DNA of 62,500 bases, taken from positions 1-62,500 of the forward strand of contig JAQGDQ010000266.1 of the NCBI GenBank assembly GCA_030141605.1. Direction: 5' to 3'. The notes under the pieces are model-generated. The model worked only from the letters and a program-made list of their open reading frames with translations, did not search any database and was not told where the DNA came from. The position numbers and the translations under genes were made by a program. Origin of the DNA: Tubiluchus corallicola (Eukaryota; Priapulida; Priapulimorpha; Priapulimorphida; Tubiluchidae). Below are positions 22,881-35,281 of this stretch, one piece after another (positions within the stretch are counted from its first letter, which is position 1; each line of letters opens with the position of its first letter).

Positions 22881-25620
22881 TGCTAAATTGAGGTTTTCTG
22901 TTAGGACTGCTATTTTATGTAATTAAACAAGAAATTAATTAATAATGATAGTATCATTAATCATTTCTACATTGTTTCTTCAATATGGTTAAGCGTGTTG
23001 TGAACAGCAAGTCCTTGTCTTCGTCATTATCTTAGTTGCTGTATCCTCGCCATTGTCATCACTGAATATCATGGTCATCACCATCACCATCCTTGTCATC
23101 GTCGTCATCATCATCATATTCTTTGTATCAATCTTTTCTACTCATTTTCCCTCACACGCACTTAGTAGTTCAGTTTGTTTCAAATTGTTTTTTTTTCATC
23201 TGTAGTCTTAACTTAAGGGTCACCCACACTTAACTTAAGGGACAACTTAGGCCCTAAGTATAAATCAAATTGAGCAATTTTTTTTAATTCATGAAGTTCT
23301 CATTTCAGCTGAAACAATTTCATCAGTTAAATTGTACAATGTTTATCCGGAATCAATATGATCGCTCCATATTATTTCCATAATCCGGTAGCATTTATTA
23401 CCAAATTTATTACCAATTTGTTGTCAGTTACATTGTTTACATATATTTAGGTGGGCGTACACATTTTGAATGGTATTGCACATTATAATTGTGAACTAAT
23501 ATTGACAATTATATTGCACAATATGTTTGGTTTACCTGACCCGGTTAAGTGTGAAATGTTGCGCAATTTGCAATGCAATCCTCAACTGTCACCTGCAGAC
23601 GCTTTTGATCATTATGGTACTATTATGTGCAATTAACAGTATACATTATTGTCATATAAACATGTAATTATATATATATATATCAAATGTGTACTTATGC
23701 TTGTTCCTGTGCTGACAGATAATCAGATAATTTAAATTCGTAACTATTTAAAATTTTTCACTCTTTATGGCTCACTCAAAGTCGTAATTACACATTATGC
23801 TTTCCATTCTTAACTTTCACAGTTATATTCCCCTTATACAATTGCTATTATTACTTCATTCTTATTTACATTATTAACTTATCTAGGTACAGAAGCGCGC
23901 ATAATTATAATGATTTTTCCATTTAAGTAAGGTGAGTTTGTTAATGACCGTATGGTAGTACACTCACCTCGCACTACTCAAATTATTTTATTTTAAATTT
24001 ATTGATGTGAATAATGATATTGTATATTTTCATGTGTGAAAATAAATTCATAGTCATAGTCATAGTCATAGTCACTCAATAGTATTGTGCAATATTCATT
24101 ACTGAGAGATTATTTTGCGTAATACTATTTAATGTGTGACTATGCCCCACTTACGCTCGAGCTTAAACTAGAATTAAAAGATGTACAGCATTTTGCCTGC
24201 AAACCAAAAGCGTCCATAAGTCGGCTTAGTTAAAAGTACGTTATCGTGTTTCAAAGCAAAATGCCCCAAAAATTTGGTCAAATGTCAATTTTTTTATGAA
24301 AACAAACGCTAAATATGTTGGACTTTTACATTCTAGCACCAAATTAATAAGAAAATGTTAAAAGAATGCTAAAAATTTTATTGTATAACCCCATATCCAC
24401 TTCTCGGCTAGAAACGTGTACTGCAATTGTAAAAATGGTATCAAAATGTTCCTCATGAAATGCAGATACAGGATATGTGAAAAGGCTTAATTGCCGACTT
24501 ATGGACGGTTTTGCTATACAAGCACTTAACATTGTAAGGGTAGTCTCATGACTTATGACCTATGCAACTTATGACCGCTCGACCTTATAACCCAATCAAA
24601 AGCTAATTAATTAATTATACGAAACTAAGTACGGCTTTTATTTTTAAGCAAATTACTTTTAAATCGGTATCTATTTCGATAAATTCATCTGTAGGCGCAA
24701 CTATATTTCATGCAAGTATGCATAAAGTATCTTACATGAACATACAGGTCCAACTTACAACTGTGGTCATATGTCGGCGACTATCTACAGTGGCTCCTCT
24801 GTATTTTTGGGTTTGAAATCTAATAAAAATTGCACCAACATTTTCTGTTTGCCATTTTGTGCTTTTACACTATCATTTCCAGCTTTACAAGAAAATAACA
24901 TTGTGCATTATTTGGTTTTATTAGTAAGCCGTTCAGCTATTGTTTGAATGACCCCATTATATTTTGTGAGGAATAAAACGTGCCTGAGTCATTCATATAT
25001 ATTCATTCACCTAAGGCCGGTGTAATTGTTTACATCAGAGGAACGCTGTTTTTACCCGCTAGCCGTTAGATGGCGCAGCGTGCATGCGCTCGCACATTCT
25101 CCGGTTATAGTGTTATTTTCCGTGGCTTTGTCCACACGTCACGTGACGGATGTGGTTAAGACGCGTTGCTGTGGTTCACTTAACCGACATCAACTGAAAT
25201 GTGAATAGAGCGAAACTGTGAAAAGGTTTATTACTCAAGGATTCCTATATGCGTCATCGTAATAACAGCCCCAGCGAAAGATGAGAATAAAATTTTATGC
25301 ATGTACTAATAATTGTTGAAACTCAGAACTAGTAGAAACACAGATATGTATCATCAGTATGAATGGATTATCCCATTGTCTAGTATAGGCTACAGTCTAG
25401 GGCTCTCAAGCTTGGCGGAGGCGGGCCAACTTTTGAGAATCAGAATCAAAAGAATACATCAGAATCAGTTTGCATCAGAATAATTTTAATATTTGTCTTT
25501 AAAAGCAGAAAGTAAGATACTGTCAGTACATTTGCGACGAGCGAGGACATTCTAAAGAATAGAACCCAGGACCTCTGCCTATCAAAAGAAATGTAAACGT
25601 GCTGTAATTTGATGTGGTAA
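22881..25620. other. Intergenic, no supported gene
   Basis: A 61-codon frame at 23451-23636 has no recognisable features. A short tcatag tandem is at 24049-24075. A GC-richer patch at 25015-25200 (gatggcgcagcgtgcatgcg, cacgtcacgtgac) looks promoter-like, but no exon could be attached. Confidence 0.5.
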
Positions 25621-25820
25621 CCATTCTTTTATTCATTCACCCTCCCCTCCCTTCCTTCTCCCTATCCCTAATCTTACTATTTTTTCCATTCCATCATTTC
25701 TTCTGACCCCAACGATTCTTTCATTCACTCATCCTCCCCCTTCCTTCTTCCTATCCCTAATCTTACTATTTCTTCCATTCCATCATGTCTACTAACCCTA
25801 ACCATTCTTTCGTTCTCTCA
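25620..25820. repeat. Two to three copies of a ~95-bp CT-rich unit
   Basis: Units carry ttcattcaccctcccc, then tccctatccctaatcttact, then ttccattccatcat. They repeat at about 25625 and 25720, with a partial third start near 25800. Confidence 0.8.
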
Positions 25821-25964
25821 TTTGTGCCACCCTAACAAGCCAAGCTTTCCAGGTATCATACAGCAACTCTTTTATTTGGTTAATTTGACTTCATGAACGT
25901 TTTTTTTATCCAATACTGTTTCTTTTTGTTTCAATAATATTGTATGTTGATGCATTGTATATGT

Positions 25965-26010
25965 ATTGCTGGAGTGAAATAAATTGTTTGATTGATTGAT
26001 TGATTGATGT
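25965..26010 (+). mobile_element. 3' tail of a non-LTR element (ATTG repeat)
   Basis: The sequence gagtgaaataaattg runs into about five TTGA units. Short tetranucleotide tails after an AATAAA-like motif are typical of 3' ends of LINEs or SINEs. The body to the left (25820-25960) is not recognisable. Confidence 0.4.
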
Positions 26011-27180
26011 GCGTCTATCATTATGAAAGCGGCAAGCACTATGTGTTGCAATGTCCGTTGCACGCCTGGAGCCGAGGGGGGGGGGCGTTCGAGCAGCGAA
26101 GTTTATTTATCTTGTATGATTCAATTTTTTTCCTAATATTAATGGATCGAAACTAAAATCCACACTTTATTACACGGTATCTCACTATTCAATTTTGAAC
26201 AAAATAAAACTATTTTCGATTTAATGCAGGAATTCATAAGAGACAGTTTTTTTAGTTGCGATGTTTGTGTTAAACAGATGAAATCACTAGATGAAAACAT
26301 GGTTTAACTTTGCGATCTGTATTTTATTCAAAATCATAGTCTAATGGTCAATTCACTTCTACACGAAAATGGTAAACATAATCAACAGTAGTAAACAAAA
26401 GTTACAGTAAATACATCAGTCAATATAACATGGCACCTGAGTCAAAACGTTATAATAACCAAACCACTGTTTAAGCCTATTGCTTGTCCTCTAATCTTGC
26501 TACCAAGTGTGAAAAACTACTACATTCACAGAGAAAACCAGTTCCATACAAACATATAGCAGCAGCAAGTACACTTCAAGCCGATTCAGTAGACTTTGAT
26601 TTAACATTTTGCATTTGATGTGCTGCCATTACTAAAACATAGGTATCTATATCGAATCATTAATGTTTCAACTTTGTGTTAAAGTACTTATTAATTCCTA
26701 AGGTACGTTAATGAGTTTTGTTCTGTATACCAAAGATGACGGAAAATAAATAGGTTTATAAAAAAATATTTAAAAATGTAATTCTTAAATGTTATGATCA
26801 TTCTTAATACTAAATCAATTAATAAAAATTTCATAATTAACAGTTTTACTAGTAACAGTTTCAAATCTCATGTTTTGTGGCTAGTTGACAGTTTCTATTA
26901 TTAATTTTGTCAACTTTTACATTTGTTTGTACAATGAACAGCCCATTAGAACCTTATATTTCAGACTGTGTACTTTAAAAACTTCTTCTTTTTCTTCTGT
27001 TACTCTAAACATCTATTGTACACATAAAGCTCACATGCTTTATTAGAGCACTCCACTGTTTCCTGACTGCAGATAAAATTTTTAACTCCTGCGATGCTAT
27101 TGTCAAGTTTGGATCCAGCTTTTGCAAATTCTTCATATGCAAGTTGTTTATGGTTTGCCTACATGTCGTTTAGTAGGTTT
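26011..27180. other. Intergenic, no supported gene
   Basis: AT-rich sequence with a 10-base G run at about 26078-26087. No ORF with family features. Confidence 0.6.
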
Positions 27181-27182
27181 AC

Positions 27183-28090
27183 TTACCATGCTAATCTTAC
27201 TAATGTTGTTTCTGACAATCTCATTAAATGTCCTACCCATCTTAATCTTCTGGCTCTGATTTTAGTGCTCCAATGTTCATCTTTGGTTCTGTTTAATGCT
27301 AATCTTACTAATGTTGTTTCTGACAATCTCATTAAATGTCCTACCCATCTTAATCTTCTGGCTCTGATTTTAGTGCTCCAATGTTCATCTTTGGTTCTGT
27401 TTAATGCTAATCTTACTGATGTTGTTTCTGACAATCTCATTAAATGTCCTACCCATCTTAATCTTCTGGCTCTGATTTTAGTGCTCCAATGTTCATCTTT
27501 GGTTCTGTTTAATGCTAATCTTACTAATGTTGTTTCTGACAATCTCATTAAATGTCCTACCCATCTTAATCTTCTGGCTCTGATTTTAGTGCTCCAATGT
27601 TCATCTTTGGTTCTGTTTAATGCTAATCTTACTAATGTTGTTTCTGACAATCTCATTAAATGTCCTACCCATCTTAATCTTCTGGCTCTGATTTTAGTGC
27701 TCCAATGTTCATCTTTGGTTCTGTTTAATGCTAATCTTACTAATGTTGTTTCTGACAATCTCATTAAATGTCCTACCCATCTTAATCTTCTGGCTCTGAT
27801 TTTAGTGCTCCAATGTTCATCTTTGGTTCTGTTTAATGCTAATCTTACTAATGTTGTTTCTGACAATCTCATTAAATGTCCTACCCATCTTAATCTTCTG
27901 GCTCTGATTTTTGTGCTCCAATGTTTAATGCTAATCTTACTAGTGTTGTTTCTGTCAATCTCATTAAATGTCCTACCCATCTTAATCTTTTGGCTCTGAT
28001 TTTTGTGCTCCACTGTTGATCTTTGGTTCTGTTTAATGCTAATCTTACTGATGTTGTTTCTGACAACCTCATTAAAAGTCCTACCCATCT
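27183..28090 (-). repeat. 108-bp tandem array, apparently derived from a LINE C-terminal coding end
   Basis: Seven near-identical 108-bp units (starts at about 27190, 27298, 27406, 27514, 27622, 27730, 27838) plus a shortened unit and a last diverged one. On the minus strand each unit reads RRLRWVGHLMRLSETT, a motif style found at the C-terminal end of many LINE ORF2 proteins. 108 is a multiple of three, so the array is open for 301 codons on both strands. That length is a repeat effect. A single related copy is at 59551 on the plus strand. Confidence 0.85.
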
Positions 28091-29073
28091 TATTATTTAT
28101 TACTCAAGAACATCTTTTATTACATCTTTTATTACTCTAAAAATTAAATAAAGTTAAACTTGACTGCATCATTAATTCATCAAATCGCTTATGAATTTTT
28201 GCCCGTTTGTCTATATTTAGCTGTTTGAAAAGTCGTATATTATTAGTGCCTATTTGTTTTACAGTTTATAGTCTCACGACACTACACTACACTACAAAGT
28301 TTAATTAGAAAATTCTAAATTTTGGGCGCCACAATACTTTAGCTACGTCATATAAAAACTCACCGTGTAAATGATCTATGCATTTAGAATGGGCCTTGCG
28401 AATTGTGAACACATGATGACTTGCACGTGGGACAGAGATTTAGGCGGGCCAAAACGAAGAGGCTCTTGCCTCACTGGCTGTTACATGAGGAGGACACGTC
28501 TGCGGAACACGTGCTCTTAGACACGGTATATTAAACTCCGTGGCTTCGTCTTGAAACTACTCTGTTGTGAGAAATAATAGTGACAGTAAGCACGCTGAAT
28601 GATACATGATATGTATACGTCGGTAATTGTTTAGTGTAATTAATGCAGTGTAATTACCATTTGACCAGTGAGCATCCGAGGATAAGCATTGTTTTCGTAA
28701 ATATTGTGGGTTAAATTGAACTAACAACAACAGTTATTGTGTCAAATAATTGTACTATTGGTTTCAATTCTTTTTCATCGATTATTAGAGAAATTGTGCA
28801 CAAATTCTTACAAAGTGTTACGAACATTGTGGTAGAAAAACTTATTATAATTATGCATTATCATTATATTAAATACGAAGAGTCCTAATTGGAGATATTA
28901 ATTTTGACATTGATGAGAGATCTCTCTGTGTTATGCCCTGACTACTGTTATACTTTATACAACGTATCAGGAATTTCAAGAACTATCGCGTTCTTAAAAG
29001 TCTCTTTTTCTGTTGGGAAAAAGAGCAAATTTGTTCTGAAAAAAACACGAGGCGGCGCAACTAATTAACAATA
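28091..29073. other. Possible promoter/5' region
   Basis: No ORF. A tacgtcatataaaaactc stretch (CRE-like plus TATA-like, near 28345) and GC-richer sequence to 28560 precede the candidate exon at 29074. The link is inference only. Confidence 0.25.
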
Positions 29074-29338
29074 ATGACGGCAAGAGATTCGGAACATTTC
29101 ATCAAAAGATTCGAAGAGAAATTTTACTCGCCTAGTTTGATGGGGTTAAAACCACCCCTTACAGATCACAACAGGAACTACCCCAGCTTGACTGTGGGTG
29201 GTGGCAATGCTGGGGGAGGAGGCTGAGGGGGCGGATACGTGCCCCGGGGCGATCTTGGAGGAGGAGCACGAGAGAGCCTCTCCGGGCATGGAATTGATGA
29301 TATTATAGGTACCCCAAATGCCCTGAAAATTCAAAGAG
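29074..29338 (+). CDS. Candidate first exon with an octapeptide-like motif; in-frame TGA
   Basis: From ATG at 29074 the frame reads MTARDSEHFIKRFEEKFY, then a Pro-rich segment and a Gly-rich segment. There is a TGA at 29224, after which the same frame continues as GGGYVPRGDLGGG and SLSGHGIDDIIG up to a donor AAGAG/gtaaaa (phase 1). HGIDDIIG resembles the HSIDGILG-type octapeptide (eh1-like, Groucho-binding) of paired-class homeobox and Pax proteins. No homeobox or paired domain occurs in the window, and the next exon would lie beyond or inside the BEL insertion. The Gly run around the TGA could be a slippage or assembly error. A minus-strand 62-codon frame here lacks such features. Confidence 0.35.
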
Positions 29339-29712
29339 GTAAAATTATAAAGGTCTTGATTTGTAAAATGCCTGCAAATATTTGTCTTCAGACGTTAAAA
29401 TGGTGCATGTTTAATTGACTGTATTAGACATTAATGACAATGACATTAATTGAATTAACATTTTATTTCTGATTGATAGACGAATAAAACTGACAATAAA
29501 TTAAAAGCAAATACTAAACTTAATATGTAATATATGTAATAATATGTAATATATAATAAGATCTAATTCTTAACTAGCAGGGAGAAAAAGTTATTTAGTA
29601 ACTATGAACTTATAGCGAATTCGTCTTAGTTAAACGTCAAACAAAATTGTTCATACTTGAAATTGTAGCTTTATGAATTTGAAACCATATTTTTTGCTTT
29701 ATATTTTTATTA

Positions 29713-29818
29713 TTCATTCATTCATTCATTCATTTTATTTATTCATTTTCACTCACTTATTCATTCATTCATTCATTCATTCATTCATTCATTCATTCAT
29801 TCATTCATTCATTCATTA
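29713..29818. repeat. (ATTC)n microsatellite
   Basis: About 25 ATTC units with one interruption near 29742-29760, ending right beside the BEL 3' LTR. Growth of this run may have erased the target duplication of that element. Confidence 0.95.
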
Positions 29819-29823
29819 ATATA

Positions 29824-30039
29824 TGTTTTGAAGTAATCACAAAAGTTTTATTTTAAATTCAAATATTACCGAAAATCAAAAACGTGGCTCTCTTCGTTGA
29901 CTAAAACGCTGACTAAAAAACGTGCTCAATTCTGATTGGCTGACCTACTAAATGCATATAACGAAGCCAAGTTTTACAGGCAATTCTAAATAAGTGCAAC
30001 TTTACATTAAAGGGCAAGCAGAGAAAAATCTTCCGAACA
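29824..30039 (-). repeat. BEL 3' LTR
   Basis: About 216 bp, TG...CA ended in sense (TGTTCGGAAG start, CAAAACA end). It aligns to 37602-37825 over its length with many differences. The 54-bp stretch around cgtgctcaattctgattggc and tgacctactaaatgcatata is identical in both. The divergence implies age or mixed origin. Confidence 0.85.
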
Positions 30040-30056
30040 TTTCCCCCCTCTTGATA
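30040..30056 (-). other. Polypurine tract of the BEL element
   Basis: In sense the bases read AAGAGGGGGGAAA immediately before the TG of the 3' LTR, the expected place for plus-strand priming. Confidence 0.7.
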
Positions 30057-30232
30057 AGTTTTAACAAAACATATCAACAAAAGTTATTCTAACATTCGGT
30101 AATTAAAATTTTCCATTCTGTGCTACATGACGTTTACGTTTAACTACAAAAAACAAAATTCTTGCAAACTTTAGCAAGTAGTACGAAAACGAATAATCGC
30201 AAAATCATAGTAATAATTTTCAGTGGTCCAGA

Positions 30233-31600
30233 TCATCTGCAGTGTTTGTAGAAACTTCGCTTTTGATTGTCGGGTTTCTCTTCCTCAATGAACTCCAGTG
30301 GACAAAGTTTGGTGATTGGTCGTGTAAGTTCACTATTGCCAATCTTCAGTTTTGCAACTCGAGTGTGCCCGTCGCTACCAGGGTAGACTTCTAGTGTGCG
30401 TCCCATAGGCCACTGTCCTCTAGGTGTATTTGGAGATATCACAAGTACGATGTCGTTTACTTGAATGTCTCTCTGCACACGATTCCATTTACTGCGTCTG
30501 TTGAGTCCTGGAAGCCACTCTCGCATCCATATTTTCCAAAAGTGACGTGTTAATTCTTGGACACGCCTCCAACGCTTTCTAGGATTAAAGTCTGTGTTAT
30601 CCACTTGTTCGGGCGCGAATTGTCCTCCAACTTGCCCAAATAAAAAATGGTTTGGCGTCAAGGGAATGTCATCTTTCTCATCTGCTGTTTGGTACGTCAA
30701 TGGTCTCGAATTTAATAGTGCTTCTGCTCCGGTAAATGCTGTCATGATTTCTTCATCCGTGACGTCAGCGTTTCCGAGAATAGCGAATATGGCTCGTTTT
30801 GCCGTTTTTACCATTATTTCATAGGCTCCTCCAAAATGTGGTGCTAATGGTGGGTTAAAATGCCACTTGATACCTTGGTTTGCATATGTCCGTTGAATCT
30901 TCTCTTCATCTAATTTCGCTAATAGACTTTGTAGTTCATTGTTCGCTCCTACGAAGTTTAAACCGTTGTCAGAAAGCATCTCAGTTGGCAAACCTCTGCG
31001 ATTGACCATGCGATAAAAGGCGTTTAAGTACGAATCAGTGTCAAGGCCAAAGGCTATCTCTAAATGCACTGCCCGCGATGTCATACAAGTGAAGAGGCAA
31101 AGATAGCGTTTCTGTCGACGTTTTCCTCTTCCTTGAACTGTAATAAAAGGTCCAGCAAAATCTACCGCTGTCCTAGCAAAAGCTCGTAAAGGCAGTTTCA
31201 CTCTGATCTCTGGAATTGGTGCCATCACTTGCGTTGCAGTTTGAGCTTTCTGCTTACGATACTTTGCACATTCTTTCTCAAATTTTCTGATTTCTTCCCT
31301 GCCAGAGATTATCCAATATCGAGCTGACAGTGAAGCAAGAGTCTGATTCACCCCTATTGCATGATGAGCTTTTTCATGATGATGTCCAATTATCAACTTG
31401 GTCACCCAGTTATTCTTAGGCAGAATGATCGGATGGCGTGCATCGTACGATAAGTATTCTGCGTGAATGAGACGTCCTTCGCTGCGAATAACTCCATCCT
31501 CGTCTAATCTAGGTTGCAGCTTTAATAAATTGCTATTCTTCGGCAACTGTTGGTTATTCTGGAGTAATTTGTATTCCAGTGAAAAGGCTTCACGTTGCAT
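30233..31600 (-). pseudogene. BEL pol: integrase region
   Basis: A 455-codon open frame. It starts with the end of the RNase H/IN linker, then a zinc-binding region (GHHHEKAHH ... ECAKYRKQK, where the last Cys of the usual HHCC appears as Tyr). The catalytic residues look intact: AVDFAGPF (D), LSDNGLNF (D) and APHFGGAYE (E). The C-terminal part has the WPMGRTLEVYPGSDG stretch typical of BEL/Pao integrases. Upstream, the same frame continues past a UGA at 31604-31606. The Tyr substitution and the upstream stops argue for an inactive copy. Confidence 0.85.
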
Positions 31601-31603
31601 GTT

Positions 31604-31939
31604 TCATACAATGCTTATCTCAACGTCTTGCAATTCGTCTGACTCTAATTCTCCAAACTTCTTGTGCAGTTTTGAATCACGACAGTTTTCTAGAAAACGA
31701 TGTACCCATGCTTGTACTCGAATCAGTCGTAACCAACTGGAAAACCGCTCAGGTTTTAGATGCCAATTGTCATCCTGGTTTTGTATTGGTCCAGTAATGT
31801 AAGTTTCAGCAGTTTCACGATTAGATACATGTCTAATTTTTGTTGGCTTTCTAAGTTCTGCGTCATCCATTTGCTGAAATTCTATAATTTTAGATGGCCA
31901 TTCTTGCTCGTTCTTGTGAAGAAATTTCGGTCCTCTCCA
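31604..31939 (-). pseudogene. BEL pol: segment between RNase H and integrase
   Basis: Same frame as the pol sections on either side, bounded by UAG (31940-31942) and UGA (31604-31606). It begins WRGPKFLHKNEQEWP, the conserved W-x-G-P element that follows RNase H in BEL/Pao. No frameshift is needed to join the three parts; only the two stop codons interrupt them. Confidence 0.75.
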
Positions 31940-34144
31940 CTATTTTTCATCATTAATAAGTTGATTTGCAGTTTTCCCTCTAGTCACAGCATCAGCAGCA
32001 TTCTCTTTTGATGTGACATGCCGCCATTGATGTGGAAATGTTTGACTCTGAATTTCGCCTATACGATTAGCGATGAACGGTTTCAGTGTGCGACTTCTAC
32101 TCCTTGTCCACCATAAAACGTTCATACTATCACACCAAAAAATTGCATTTTTTAGTTCCATGTTTCGTGCACCAGCTATGTGGTCCGTAAGCCTTAGCCC
32201 CAGTATTGCAGCCATCATTTCTAGTCGTGGAATACTAATTGCAATCAGAGGGGCTACACGAGACATTGATGCGATGAGTCGACACGATATAATTCCATCA
32301 GGATAGGTACAACGTAGATAGCTAACTGCTGCATAGGCTTCTTGCGATGCATCTACGAATGTGTGCAGTGTGCATGAATCTGTACCCCCCTCCGTGACCA
32401 AACATCTCGGAATATGAATTTCTGGCATCTCGGTCAATTCTGTAAACCACATTTTGGCTTTCCATTGCAAGTTTTCGTCAAGCTCGTCGTCCCATCCTAA
32501 ACCGGCTGTCCACATTTCCTGCATGATAATTTTGCCTCGAATGAGAAATGCTGCCAGAAATCCCAATGGATCAAATATTGTAGCAATCTTCCTCAGTATA
32601 TTACGCTTGGTAAATACGAAATTGTCGATGTCTATGGATTTTGGTTTGAAGGTGAAAACATCTTCCTTTGCCAGCCACAGTACTCCAAGTGTTTTTATAC
32701 TCGGAAGAAGTCCTTCGTCTAAGTTAATTTCTGATGCTCTCTCCTCTTGTGGTATCTCGGCTAGCACTACAGGTGAATTTGATAACCATTTACGAGCTCG
32801 CATGCCAGCCTTTTCCCAAAGACTGGACAACTGAGTGTAGAGCTCTATGCCTTGTTCATCGTCGATGGCTGAATCCATGCTATCGTCCATATACGTCGAG
32901 TAGAGTACGGTTTCTGTAGCCATTGGATACTGCAATTGAAATTTTTCTGCATGCTTCCGCGTCACAAATTGTGCAAGAAATGGTGATGCATTTACCCCAA
33001 AAACGACCCTTTCGAATTCATATTGGTCAGGCTGTCTGTTTTCGAAATTCCTCCAGAGAAATCTATGGTAAACCCTGTCCTCAGGAACAATTTTAATCAT
33101 CAAGTACATCTCTGCAATATCCGATACCAATGCTACAGGATTTTTACGAAAACGAAGCAAGACATCGAATAAGTCTCTCTGCAGCTTTGGTCCGGGACTA
33201 ATGACATCATTCAGCGAGACTCCATCGCATTCTTCTGACGAATCAAACACCATGCGTACTTTTGTTGTCTCTCTATCTGGTCTGATTATTGGAAAATGGG
33301 GTAAAAACCATCGTCCGCATTGCTGATCTTCTAATGATGTCACTTGACGTATGTAGCCTTTCTTCACATACTGCTGAATATTATCTTCGTATATTTTTGC
33401 CACTTCTGGATTTTTTAGTAGACGTTTTTCGGTGCTCTGTAGTCTTTTCAGTGCCTTTTCGTAGCTCAATTTCGCACAAGGCAGCTCAACTGAATTATCT
33501 TTCCATGGTATGCAAACCTCATAATGTCCATCCGTCATTTTCATGGATTTTTCTACTTCAGCTAAAGCGTTCTCTGCATTAATATCCAGAATGCGGCAAC
33601 TTGCTATCGTGCCAGCTGAATCTATCTGCCAAAATTGTTGCAGCATCTCATCAAGCCGAATTTCACTAGCTTCAGCCGAAAAATACGTGTGAACGAAATT
33701 GGTGCGAACACGATAACTGTCGCAATCATTTGGTTGTCCTATACATGTCCATCCGAGTGGAGTTAATCTAGCTATTGGCTCCCCTGGCTTTCCACGAACA
33801 TCTCTGTACGAATAATGTAAATCGGTGTAATCGCTGCCAATCAACATGTCTACGATGAGGCGACGTCCTAGTTTTGGAAATTCAATAGCTTTCAAATGGT
33901 CCCACTTGTGACTGCATTCATTCCAGTTTATTACATTCAAATTTCCGGTAACTCTTTCAGCCGTTAATGCGCTGAATTTCATGTCCAGCTGGCCGTTAAC
34001 ACTCTGTAGATTAAATGTTACAGGTCTTGTTTCGAAAACTTTTGTTTGCCCATTTAAAACGTTGACGTTAATCTGCTGAGTCTCACCCTCAAGTCCTAAC
34101 TCTGCTGCTACATCCGAGTTGATGCGATCTTGTGCTGGCATCAT
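31940..34144 (-). pseudogene. BEL pol: protease end, reverse transcriptase and RNase H
   Basis: A 734-codon frame. The first 60 codons continue the retropepsin domain whose active-site DDAS lies in the overlapping gag frame. RT follows, with FDSSEECDGVSLNDVISPGP and DIAEMYLMIK. The catalytic YMDD is at 32882-32893, followed by SMDS. RNase H-like sequence follows (HTFVDASQEAYAAVSY, CDSMNVLWW). The frame ends at UAG 31940-31942, with the downstream part still in phase. The listed ATG is internal to the domain and not a real start. Confidence 0.88.
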
Positions 34145-34859
34145 CTAATAATGCGTTGATTGTCAATTTACGATTTCCATTTTTCACGATTATTGGTATA
34201 GTTCGCAACATAATTTTTTCAACTATCTTGGGATTGCCGGATGTCATTGTCACAGCCGAATTTTGTTTGTCAGGTGGTATGGTCGATGTGCTACTGCGAT
34301 GCGATGAACCATCTTCAGCTGCAGGTTTGATTGATGACGGTGTAGAACCAACAGCATTGTTGTAGTTCTTGTTGGTCGCGGCTAAATGCGAATTATTTTC
34401 TCTAACTTCTTTTGACGAATTTAGAAATCTGTTGTGATTGTATTTGCAGCTGTCTATGCCACAAACTCTGCTACGTGGACAGGTTTGACCTTGGTGAACT
34501 GACCCCAGACAGCGATAGCATAAGTTCAACCGTTTTGCAGAGTCCCATCTTTGTGGAATGCTCATCTTGCGAAACTCATCACACCTCCAAACACCGTGAG
34601 GCCCATTGCAAACTTTGCATAATCTTTGTGATTGACTACTTCTGGAAACTGCAGCTTCTTGGTTGTCTGTTGTCCCAAAGTACGATCTCGGTTTTGGTTT
34701 TGTGTCCAAATTGCTGGAGCCTATACCATAAACTGTCTCGTGTGCTATTGTGTAAAACTCTGCCTCGCGAATTATCCATTCTCTTAGCGAAATAACATTT
34801 TCTGCCCGACGTTTCTCGAATAGCCAACGCTGGAATTGAGCCAGCATGCTTTCTGGCAC
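34089..34859 (-). pseudogene. BEL gag C-terminal half with zinc knuckles and protease active site
   Basis: The frame begins in the middle of gag; an in-frame start is lacking, since the first codon is GTG within a continuous domain. It holds two Cys-rich blocks (LCKVCNGPHGVWRC and LCYRCLGSVHQGQTCPRSRVC-type spacing), a low-complexity linker, then NALLDDASTRS, the protease active-site region. It overlaps the pol frame by 56 nt in a different frame. Confidence 0.8.
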
Positions 34860-34867
34860 TTTCTTCT

Positions 34868-35281
34868 TTATTTTGCGTAAAGTGATCCATTACCTAATTC
34901 TTCGTGTCGACCAGCCTCTTGTAAATTTTCCACGGTCAAGTCCAATAAATCTGCGAATTTTTCTATTTCTTTAGCGTGCTCAGTTCGAATTGGTCTAAAT
35001 CTTTCCAGCTCTTCTAATTGCAGCACCACCTGTCGCCGACGACCGCCATATTTTCTATCTAATCTGTCTTTAGCATCTTCATACGCAACTGCCGAATGTC
35101 CCAAATTCTCAATGACCTTCAACGCCTCACCGGATAAATACTGTCTAAGTTGCAAAAGTTTATACTCTGCTGTCGCTGGCGCTGAATCTATACAAGCACA
35201 AAACGCTGCTTTCCAATTTTCGTAGCTCTTTTTGTCTCCATTAAAAACCGGGATGGAAGCTCTCTTTAATTGCCTCCACAT
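34868..35281 (-). pseudogene. BEL gag middle part
   Basis: A 137-codon frame containing the conserved BEL gag core: PVFNGDKKSYENWKAAF, LLQLRQYLSGEA and DRKYGG. It runs into a stop just after an A-rich stretch at 34868-34880, while the domain continues in another frame from there. A one-base indel in the A run explains the break. Confidence 0.8.

Noticed and set aside
27094-27999. 301-codon Leu/Ser-rich ORF on the plus strand
   Set aside because: Shadow of a tandem repeat whose unit length is a multiple of three; the minus strand carries the LINE-like motif.
34089-34144. Programmed frameshift between gag and pol
   Set aside because: gag has several other frame breaks, so ordinary indels are the simpler explanation; no clear slippery site with structure was seen.
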